Part shown: positions 1-5,245 of the stretch, piece after piece
How positions within the stretch are numbered: position 1 is the stretch's first letter
Layout: every line of letters starts with the position of its first letter
Assembly (NCBI GenBank): GCA_003453085.1
Contig: DMMK01000656.1
Location: 1-6,846, forward strand
Source of the DNA: Verrucomicrobiales bacterium
GTDB taxonomy: Bacteria; Verrucomicrobiota; Verrucomicrobiia; Verrucomicrobiales; Verrucomicrobiaceae
DNA length: 6,846 nucleotides
Direction of reading: 5' to 3'
Translations under genes and position numbers: made by a program
The notes under the pieces: model-generated
What the model saw: only the letters and a program-made list of their open reading frames with translations
Databases searched by the model: none
What the model was told of the DNA's origin: nothing

Positions 1-1916
1 GGCACTTCGTTCTGGTAGTCCACGCTGGCCACCCAGAGGCGCACCATGTCGGCGCCGTAGGTGTTGTAGTAGTGGTCGGCCGTCATCGGCTTGGCGCTCT
101 TGCCCGCAGCGCCCTGATCGCTCTTGCTGATCTTCTTGCCGCTGGTGTCCACCACGAAACCGTGAGTGATGACACTCTTATAAGGAGCGGCATTGCGGGC
201 GACGATGCTCATCATGAGGCTGCTCTGGAACCAGCCGCGATGCTGGTCGGTCGCCTCAATGTACATGTCGGCAGGAGCGTGGAGCTCCGGGTGCTGGTCC
301 AGCACGGAGACGTGGCTGCAGCCGGAATCAATCCAGACGTCCAGGGTGTCATTGCCACGCTTCGTATCCGCAGGCAGGCCGACGGCCTCCGCCCACCAAG
401 CGTCATCTTTTTCAAACCAAAGGTTGGTGCCTTGTTTGGCCACGATGTCGGCCACCTTGCCGATGATGGCGGTGTCCATGATGATGGTGCCATCGGCCTG
501 ATAAAACACAGGCAGCGGCACGCCCCAGGTACGCTGGCGGCTGATGCACCAGTCCGGGCGGCTTTCCACGGTTCCGTAGATGCGGTTGCGGCCCCAGGCA
601 GGCAACCAGGCGACCTTGTCAATCTCCGTCAGGGCGCGAGCGCGGATGTCATCGATCTTGATGAAGAACTGCTCGACAGCACGGAAGATGATCGGCGTCT
701 TGGAGCGCCAGCAGTGCGGGTACTGGTGGACATACTTCTCGTTACCCAGCAGCGCGCCTTTCTCTTCCAGGATGGCGATGATGCCTTCATTGCTCTGGAA
801 GACGTGCTTGCCGACGAATTCGGGCAGGCCGACCTCGGCGGTGTATTTGCCATCGCCATCCACGGGGGAAAGGATGTCCAGGCCATGCTCGCGGCCGGCC
901 TGATAATCGTCCGCGCCATGGCCGGGGGCGATGTGAACAGCACCGGTACCAGTGTCATCTGTCACGAAAAGGGTGTTGATGACCTTCGACGTGCGGGGCA
1001 GGAAAGGATGTTGGGCCTCGCTTCCGGCCAGCTCCTTGCCCTTGGCCTTGAAGACCGGCTGGGCGGCATCCAGCTTGAAACCGGTGCTGGCGGTGAAGGC
1101 TTCGACACGGGAGGTGGCAATGGTGAGATTCTCGCTGCGACCGCTCTCATGAACAAACGTGCCGGCGGTGTATTCGAACTCCGGATGAAGCGCGATGGCG
1201 AGGTTGGCCGGGAGGGTCCAAGGGGTGGTGGTCCAGATGACCAGGGCCGAACCGCAGGGCAGGGCAAACTTCACAAAGATCGCCGGGCTGACTTTCTCCT
1301 TGTACTCCACCTCAGCCTCTGCGAGCGCGGTCTGGGCACCGTAGCTCCAGAGGACGGGGCGCTTCATGCGATAGACGAGGTTTTGCTCCACGGCCTTACC
1401 AAAGGTGCGCAGGATGCCGGATTCGTAAACGGGATCGAGGGTGAGGTAGGGGTTCTCCCAGTCGCCAAAGACGCCCAGGCGCTTGAAGCTGTTGCGCTGG
1501 ATGTCGATGTACTTTCGGGCTTCGGCCTCGGAACGCTGGCGTACTTCCACCGGGGTCAGGCCAGCGGCCTGTTTGACGACCTTGAACTCGATGGGCAGAC
1601 CGTGGCAGTCCCAGCCAGGAACGAAGGGGGCATGGAAACCTGCCATGGTCTTGGACTTCACGATGAGGTCCTTGAGGATCTTGTTCAGGGCGGTGCCCAT
1701 GTGCACGTCGCCATTGGCGAAGGGAGGGCCGTCATGCAGGATGAAGGTGGGTTTGCCCTTGCTCTGGGCCTGGATGCGCTGGTAGAGCATGCCTTCCTGC
1801 CACTTGGCCAGGCGCTGCGGCTCCCGGGCGACGAGATCCGCCTTCATTGGGAAGTCGGTCTTCGGCAGCAGGACGGTGTCTTTGTAGTTCTTAGCAGGGG
1901 CAGGCTCGGCGCTCAT
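1..1916 (-). CDS. ileS: Isoleucyl-tRNA synthetase, 5' part (C-terminus beyond window)
   Basis: Cytosolic class I aminoacyl-tRNA synthetase that charges tRNA-Ile with isoleucine using ATP and edits mischarged valine. About 638 codons are visible from the ATG at 1916; bacterial IleS is usually near 930 residues, so the anticodon-binding C-terminal third lies off the left edge. The start fits the family, since NYKDTVLLPKTDFPMKADL aligns with the N-terminus of E. coli IleS. Landmarks: HDGPPFANGD then HMGT (residues 72-75, the HIGH signature), PGWDCHGLPIE, editing-domain WTTTPWT (228-234) and GHGADD (332-337), DWCISRQRTWG (from about 455), and KISKS (595-599, the KMSKS loop). The fourth HIGH residue is Thr and the KMSKS Met is Ile, both conservative variants. 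No Shine-Dalgarno sequence precedes the start; the leader is pyrimidine-rich. No frameshift is seen. A candidate promoter lies about 120 bases upstream. Identification is secure. Confidence 0.97.
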   Translation of the reverse strand, partial: MSAEPAPAKNYKDTVLLPKTDFPMKADLVAREPQRLAKWQEGMLYQRIQAQSKGKPTFILHDGPPFANGDVHMGTALNKILKDLIVKSKTMAGFHAPFVPGWDCHGLPIEFKVVKQAAGLTPVEVRQRSEAEARKYIDIQRNSFKRLGVFGDWENPYLTLDPVYESGILRTFGKAVEQNLVYRMKRPVLWSYGAQTALAEAEVEYKEKVSPAIFVKFALPCGSALVIWTTTPWTLPANLAIALHPEFEYTAGTFVHESGRSENLTIATSRVEAFTASTGFKLDAAQPVFKAKGKELAGSEAQHPFLPRTSKVINTLFVTDDTGTGAVHIAPGHGADDYQAGREHGLDILSPVDGDGKYTAEVGLPEFVGKHVFQSNEGIIAILEEKGALLGNEKYVHQYPHCWRSKTPIIFRAVEQFFIKIDDIRARALTEIDKVAWLPAWGRNRIYGTVESRPDWCISRQRTWGVPLPVFYQADGTIIMDTAIIGKVADIVAKQGTNLWFEKDDAWWAEAVGLPADTKRGNDTLDVWIDSGCSHVSVLDQHPELHAPADMYIEATDQHRGWFQSSLMMSIVARNAAPYKSVITHGFVVDTSGKKISKSDQGAAGKSAKPMTADHYYNTYGADMVRLWVASVDYQNEV

Positions 1917-2020
1917 GGATTCGGGAAAAGGGCGCGGAGCCTAGACCAAGGGGACGCGCAGGGCAAGAGAGGGATGCAAGGGGGCGCATCGGTAAACCCG
2001 AGACATGGGGACAAATGCAA

Positions 2021-2042
2021 AAAATCCCCATTTGGGGATTTT
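2021..2042. promoter_or_regulatory. Perfect inverted repeat over the ileS -10 and predicted start site
   Basis: AAAATCCCCA (2021-2030) and TGGGGATTTT (2033-2042) are perfect 10-bp arms separated by TT. The right arm contains most of the predicted ileS -10 box, and the centre coincides with the predicted transcription start near 2031, which is a typical position for a repressor operator. On the minus strand the repeat is followed by a run of six T (2024-2019), so an intrinsic terminator for a transcript starting further upstream is the alternative. A transcript starting at 2031 would carry only one arm, so with that promoter the operator reading fits better. Confidence 0.5.
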
Positions 2043-2066
2043 AAGCTCCAAAACGTTGTTGTTCAA
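2038..2066 (-). promoter_or_regulatory. Candidate sigma-70-type promoter of ileS
   Basis: Read on the minus strand, TTGAAC (2066-2061) is followed by a 17-base spacer and TAAAAT (2043-2038). The -10 box matches the TATAAT consensus at five of six positions and the -35 box matches TTGACA at four, at the optimal spacing. Transcription would start near 2031 and give an ileS leader of about 115 bases. The motif match was made by eye; the position directly upstream of a housekeeping gene supports it, but there is no transcript evidence. Confidence 0.55.
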
Positions 2067-2077
2067 CGCATTGCGAT

Positions 2078-2144
2078 GGGGATTTAATGGGGATGCAGTT
2101 CCCCATGCGGGGAAAATCCGGGGACGCGTGGGGAATCCTGGGGA
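2078..2144 (+). repeat. GGGGA motif array with about one-helical-turn spacing
   Basis: GGGGA occurs with first bases at 2078, 2089, 2109, 2120, 2130 and 2140, giving steps of 11, 20, 11, 10 and 10 bases, close to one or two turns of B-DNA. An inverted copy, TCCCC, sits at 2100-2104 and makes TTCCCC-ATGC-GGGGAA (2099-2114). Further copies lie at 2007 and 2034, the latter inside the promoter palindrome. The array occupies roughly -47 to -113 relative to the predicted ileS start site. The repeats are directly visible; the regulatory role is inference. Confidence 0.6.
2109..2143 (+). other. Canonical four-tract G-quadruplex motif
   Basis: Four GGGG tracts (2109-2112, 2120-2123, 2130-2133, 2140-2143) are separated by loops of 7, 6 and 6 bases, which satisfies the usual G4-forming pattern with four tetrads. 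Two further GGGG tracts at 2078 and 2089 could substitute. The G-rich strand is the template strand for ileS, although the motif lies upstream of the predicted start site. Folding is predicted from pattern only. Confidence 0.5.
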
Positions 2145-2279
2145 GCCCTGTGGAATGGCCAACCCAAAGCCCGAGACGGAAGACGGCAGAAACACCGACC
2201 AATGTCCGTCATGGGAACCTGGGGTGCAAGCCGAGAGGAGGCCCGGGGGGCTAAGTCGGGAATTTTGTTGCCGGGGAAT

Positions 2280-2304
2280 CCCACGGGCAGGCGAAAGCCC
2301 TGGG
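2280..2304. repeat. Bulged stem-loop in the middle of the intergenic region
   Basis: CCCA (2280-2283), one unpaired C (2284) and GGGC (2285-2288) pair with GCCC (2297-2300) and TGGG (2301-2304) across the loop AGGCGAAA. The stem sequence is the same CCCA-GGGC/GCCC-TGGG as in the perfect hairpin at 2442-2461, which suggests the same element family. Confidence 0.4.
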
Positions 2305-2388
2305 TAGAGGATAGGCGGATCGAAGAAAAAGCGCGGCAGCCTGAAAGGTCGAGGGAGAGGCTCGAGGATCTGGGGGACACACGACCTG

Positions 2389-2424
2389 CTCCCGCGCTCC
2401 TTCAGAGCGCGCCGCTGGCGGGAG
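2389..2424. repeat. Compound stem-loop with CTTCA loop
   Basis: CGCGCTC (2393-2399) and GAGCGCG (2405-2411) form a 7-bp stem around CTTCA. An alternative outer stem pairs CTCCCGC (2389-2395) with GCGGGAG (2418-2424). The two share bases, so a transcript could hold the full inner stem or the outer stem with a shortened inner one. It is part of the stem-loop cluster running to 2511. Confidence 0.5.
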
Positions 2425-2441
2425 TGGGGATTATTTCGATA

Positions 2442-2461
2442 CCCAGGGCTCGCGCCCTGGG
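2442..2461 (-). repeat. Perfect 8-bp stem with GNRA tetraloop on the minus strand
   Basis: CCCAGGGC and GCCCTGGG are perfectly complementary arms separated by four bases. Read on the minus strand the loop is GCGA, a GNRA tetraloop, whereas on the plus strand it is TCGC. That asymmetry suggests it acts in a minus-strand transcript, which fits its place about 95 bases past the stop of the minus-strand HMA-protein gene. It could stabilise or help end that mRNA; no T-run follows, so it is not a standard intrinsic terminator. Confidence 0.5.
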
Positions 2462-2473
2462 CTGGATTACGGC

Positions 2474-2511
2474 GCCCCTTCAGGGCTTTTGATTGGCTTG
2501 AAAGAAGGGGC
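2474..2511. repeat. Overlapping alternative hairpins beside the HMA-protein gene
   Basis: GCCC (2474-2477) and GGGC (2483-2486) pair around CTTCA, followed on the plus strand by TTTT. Alternatively GCCCCTTC (2474-2481) pairs with GAAGGGGC (2504-2511), an 8-bp stem around 22 bases. The two structures are mutually exclusive. The small hairpin repeats the one at 2394-2408 with a paired T-A to C-G exchange. Confidence 0.4.
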
Positions 2512-2554
2512 TGGCTCCGACTGAGGCATGGACCTGTTATTTAAACAGAGCAGC

Positions 2555-3064
2555 TTACTTGGCCACGGTGCCGTGGAAACCGGCCTTGTTCATGGAGGCG
2601 ACGAGGTCGGACTCTGAGAACTCACCTTTGACGGTGAAGGTCTTCTCCTTGTTGACGATGTTGTATTCGGTCACGCCCGGAACGGATTTCACCGCTTCGG
2701 TCATGGCGTTGACGCATTTCTGGCAGCAGAGGTGGGCCCCTGTGACGGTGGTGGCGGTGAGCTTTTTCTCGGTTTTCGGCAGGGAGGAGGAAGCGGTGGT
2801 TTCAGCCTCTGAAGACTTCCCGTAGTAACCAGCCTCCATGATGGCTTCGACGGCCTTCTTGGCATTGGATTTGGACTTGGAGACGATGGTCACGGTTTCG
2901 CCCTCGGCGGTCACGGTGACGTCCTTCAGGCCGGAGGCTGCTTTGACGATGCCGTTGGTGCAGCCTTTGCAGCAGTTGTGGACCCCTTCAAGGGTGACGG
3001 TGGTTTCGGCCTGGGCAAGGCTGACAGAGAGGAAGAGGGCGGTAGCGAGCAAAACTTTTTTCAT
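2555..3064 (-). CDS. Exported protein with two HMA domains carrying HxCCxxC motifs
   Basis: 169 residues. A Sec signal peptide is clear: MKK, a hydrophobic stretch and AQA ending at residue 19, so the mature protein starts near Glu20 in the periplasm or outside. Two heavy-metal-associated folds follow, at about 21-83 and 103-168, each with the beta-alpha-beta pattern and the closing AGY or AGF. The metal loop is unusual: HNCCKGC (29-35) and HLCCQKC (111-117), with an adjacent Cys pair and a His two residues before it, instead of MxCxxC. A Ser/Thr-rich linker (about 84-101) joins them. HMA domains bind Cu(I), Zn, Cd or Hg; here an envelope metal chaperone, scavenger or sensor is likely, metal unknown. 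AGGGG lies three bases before the ATG, the only SD-like site in the window. No metal ATPase or regulator is adjacent. Fold call is secure, function is inference. Confidence 0.9.
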   Translation of the reverse strand: MKKVLLATALFLSVSLAQAETTVTLEGVHNCCKGCTNGIVKAASGLKDVTVTAEGETVTIVSKSKSNAKKAVEAIMEAGYYGKSSEAETTASSSLPKTEKKLTATTVTGAHLCCQKCVNAMTEAVKSVPGVTEYNIVNKEKTFTVKGEFSESDLVASMNKAGFHGTVAK

Positions 3065-3093
3065 AAGCCCCTATGAGACGGACGTGCAGGCAC

Positions 3094-3112
3094 TGTCTTT
3101 GCGAAAAAGACA
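3094..3112 (-). promoter_or_regulatory. Stem-loop in the leader of the HMA-protein gene
   Basis: TGTCTTT (3094-3100) and AAAGACA (3106-3112) are perfect 7-bp arms around five bases, about 30 bases upstream of the HMA-protein start. It lacks a T-run in either useful direction, so it is not terminator-like. It could be a leader structure or a small operator; no specific regulator is suggested by its sequence. Confidence 0.35.
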
Positions 3113-3128
3113 AAAAGCTTCCTTTTAT

Positions 3129-3159
3129 CTGACACCTCGGCTAACTAATCGCGTATAAA
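3129..3159 (+). promoter_or_regulatory. Weak candidate promoter for the secreted protein gene
   Basis: CTGACA (3129-3134) and TATAAA (3154-3159) each match the sigma-70 consensus at five of six positions, but the 19-base spacer is longer than ideal. It would give a leader of about 100 bases before the ATG at 3266. The palindrome GTGATCAC (3164-3171) lies at the predicted start site. I found no convincing promoter for the divergent HMA gene in the same spacer. Confidence 0.3.
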
Positions 3160-3265
3160 AGCTGTGATCACCTGACCTAAACGGCACAACAAGCCGTTGG
3201 AAGTCAGCGAAATCCTCACCCTTGTTTACATTAGTTACGGTCTTCGCTCCCCGCTCACTCCACCC

Positions 3266-5152
3266 ATGAAAGTCCTCCGAAACAGCCTGATCCTGGCACT
3301 GCTGAGCAGTGCCCCTGCCCTTGCCGTCCCCATTCCAGCCGATCTGGCTGGCAGCTATCAAGCCCTGCTTTACAGCCAAGATCTGGATGCTGGCTCCCCT
3401 TCTGGTTTAGTGACCCTGGCGGTCACCACCAAAGGCGCTGTGACCGGCAAACTGACGACGGCAGAAAACAAGACCTACCCGTTTAAGGCCACGCTGGACT
3501 ACACTGCTGCCAACACCCTGCTGGAAGATTTCCCCCTCGGCACGGCCTCGGCCCCGGTCATCACCATCTCACGCGGCAAAAATGTTCCAGCCTGGTCACT
3601 CACCCTGCGCCTCCAGGACTTTACTGAAAACGACACGCTGGAAGTTGTGCTGAATCAGGACGAGACGACTTTTGGCAGCACCGACAATGGCTTCAAGCAG
3701 ATCACCTTCGCCAAAGGGGCGCTGCCTTATGCAGCAGCGGGGATTTACACAACGGCGTTTGTTCCAGTATCCCCAGGTGAAGGCGAACCGTCGGGTTCAG
3801 GTTATGCAGTCACCAGCATCGATGCCAAAGGTGTACTCAAACTGGTCGGCAAAACAGCTGACGGAACAGCTTTCACAACCACACTCCCTGCGGGTCCAGA
3901 TCAACGCTACGTAGCTTTCTTAAATCCCTACAAGCGGGCTAACAGCATGCTGGCAGGCAAGATCCAACTGACTGAGATTGGTGAAGGCGGCAGTGGTTTT
4001 CACATGATTCCCAGCGCAACTCCTGCGGACTTTAAGTGGACTAAGTCATCTCTGCTTCCAAAGACCACGGATAAAAGCTATCGTGAAGGTTTTGACCTCG
4101 ATCTGGCCGTTTCCATGGAACAATGGACAATCCCCGGCAAGGGCGAAACCTTGGCTCAAGTTTTAGGAACGCAAGACCTTCAGTTTGATTTTGATATTTT
4201 GGGAGCAGGCCTGAACTTTCACAGTGACTATCCCGGAATGCTTCCAAAGAAGCTTACGATTGATGCTAAAAACGCTTTAGTCCCCGTTTTTGGAGACGTC
4301 TTCGCTCCTGTGGACGCCAAAGAATGGGCTAAATACTGGTCGGCTAAAGTTGATCCTAAAACGGGCGTCTATAAAGGCACCCTGACCGTGACTGAACTCA
4401 GCGGTTCCAATGCATTGATTGATGATTCGGTCCTCGACAATGCGGATCCGAACAATCCCCCCGTGGCAACGCCGCTGAAATTCATTAAACGCGTCATCAC
4501 TTTCGAAGGTGTTCTCTTCAACTCTGACAATAATGAAGCACCGCTCGCTCAGGGATATTTCCTCATTCCTCCGGTTAATGCCAAAACTTCCACCACCAAA
4601 GCTGGCACGACTGCTCTGGGAGGTGATTTGGAAGAACTTTTCACAGGTGCACCTGACCTTGAGGGAGTCCGCCCCGGCACTGCTGGAACCTACACCACAA
4701 CTTTGGTCACTGAGATCAAACCGTTGGATTTCTCCCAGCTTACTGGTGGTGTAGACGGCTTTTCCATCGGCGCTACCCCTCCGATGAAGGGAATCCCGGG
4801 AGAAGGTGCCTCCATCACCTTTTCGATTGCCCCTGATTTGTCTTCACTGACGTTTAATGGTCGTAAAATCCCATTGGTAGGCGACCAGCGCAAATTCAAT
4901 GTGGCGCTTGTTTTCTCAGATGCTAGTTCGACGAAAATCAAAAATACACTGACGGTCGTCGTGTATCTAGATCCCGTGAGTGGTCAGGTTGCTGGCTTAG
5001 GTGCCATGTATGTACAACTCCTACCGACCAGCATCACCTTTCCCACCACGGTTGTTCCAGGATTTGGCACAATCAAAGGCAGAACCGTCAGAGGCTTCGT
5101 TCCAGGTGTGGCTTGGTATGTCGAAAATTCGACTCCTGTCAAAATTCACTAG
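3266..5152 (+). CDS. Large secreted beta-rich protein, function unknown
   Basis: 628 residues from the ATG at 3266. This start gives a textbook signal peptide (MKVLRNSLILALLSSAPALA, cleavage about 20/21); an in-frame TTG at 3197 would bury it behind 23 residues. The mature protein is rich in Thr, Gly, Ala, Leu and short beta-prone stretches, with few Cys. It contains related segments opening with a G-x-Y motif: AGSYQALLYS (from 28), AAGIYTTAFVP (from 157) and TGVYKGTLTV (from 366), each followed by strands ending in Gly-rich turns such as GAVTGKL or GVLKLVGK. The third ends in GYFLIPP (430-436). From memory this pattern recurs in large exported proteins of Verrucomicrobiota, usually unannotated. 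No catalytic motif, membrane anchor, sorting tail or autotransporter barrel is visible. Codons look more A/T-rich at third positions than in ileS. No Shine-Dalgarno site precedes it; a strong terminator follows, so it is probably monocistronic. Confidence 0.85.
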   Translation: MKVLRNSLILALLSSAPALAVPIPADLAGSYQALLYSQDLDAGSPSGLVTLAVTTKGAVTGKLTTAENKTYPFKATLDYTAANTLLEDFPLGTASAPVITISRGKNVPAWSLTLRLQDFTENDTLEVVLNQDETTFGSTDNGFKQITFAKGALPYAAAGIYTTAFVPVSPGEGEPSGSGYAVTSIDAKGVLKLVGKTADGTAFTTTLPAGPDQRYVAFLNPYKRANSMLAGKIQLTEIGEGGSGFHMIPSATPADFKWTKSSLLPKTTDKSYREGFDLDLAVSMEQWTIPGKGETLAQVLGTQDLQFDFDILGAGLNFHSDYPGMLPKKLTIDAKNALVPVFGDVFAPVDAKEWAKYWSAKVDPKTGVYKGTLTVTELSGSNALIDDSVLDNADPNNPPVATPLKFIKRVITFEGVLFNSDNNEAPLAQGYFLIPPVNAKTSTTKAGTTALGGDLEELFTGAPDLEGVRPGTAGTYTTTLVTEIKPLDFSQLTGGVDGFSIGATPPMKGIPGEGASITFSIAPDLSSLTFNGRKIPLVGDQRKFNVALVFSDASSTKIKNTLTVVVYLDPVSGQVAGLGAMYVQLLPTSITFPTTVVPGFGTIKGRTVRGFVPGVAWYVENSTPVKIH

Positions 5153-5178
5153 CCGATAGTTTCGATTAATGTGGAGAG

Positions 5179-5210
5179 GGCCGCAGCATCCGCTGCGGCC
5201 TTCTTTGTTT
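5179..5210 (+). terminator. Intrinsic terminator of the secreted protein gene
   Basis: GGCCGCAGC (5179-5187) and GCTGCGGCC (5192-5200) form a perfect 9-bp GC-rich stem with the loop ATCC, followed directly by TTCTTTGTTT. It starts 27 bases after the TAG. The stem also lies 3' of the convergent methyltransferase gene, but the minus-strand reading has no T-run, so it serves mainly the plus strand. Confidence 0.92.
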
Positions 5211-5245
5211 GGGAGGTATGCCTCTCATCTGATCCCGTAGGGTGA

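Larger units (their letters stand above)
1917..2554. other. 638-bp intergenic region without a convincing gene
   Basis: This gap lies between the ileS start and the stop of the HMA-protein gene. Short open frames exist on both strands, but their translations are rich in Pro, Arg and Gly, resemble no family I know, have no ribosome binding site, and run through inverted repeats, so I call none of them. The ileS-proximal third (about 2005-2144) carries a candidate promoter, a palindrome and repeated GGGGA motifs. The middle (about 2145-2340) shows little beyond one bulged hairpin at 2280-2304. The distal third (about 2389-2511) is a dense set of stem-loops. No known riboswitch, T-box, RNase P, SRP or tmRNA core was recognised. 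Confidence 0.8.

Noticed and set aside
1917..2031. Possible ileS leader peptide beginning at ATG 2031-2029 with two early Ile codons
   Set aside because: Tempting as an attenuation device, but the ATG would lie at the very start of the predicted RNA, has no ribosome binding site, the frame runs past the ileS start rather than stopping early, and two Ile codons are not enough evidence.
72..2087. 671-codon open frame on the plus strand
   Set aside because: It lies antisense to ileS, whose motifs are unmistakable. Long antisense frames are common opposite GC-rich genes, and its translation resembles no family and runs on into the promoter palindrome.
1917..2100. T-box leader for ileS
   Set aside because: No conserved T-box bulge sequence and no antiterminator/terminator pair in the leader.
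2005..2492. Several open frames of about 85-100 codons on both strands in the ileS upstream gap
   Set aside because: Low-complexity translations rich in Pro, Gly, Arg and Ser, passing through inverted repeats and overlapping each other; no signal of coding.
3197..3265. TTG start adding 23 residues to the secreted protein
   Set aside because: It would place a charged extension before an otherwise ideal signal peptide beginning at the ATG at 3266.
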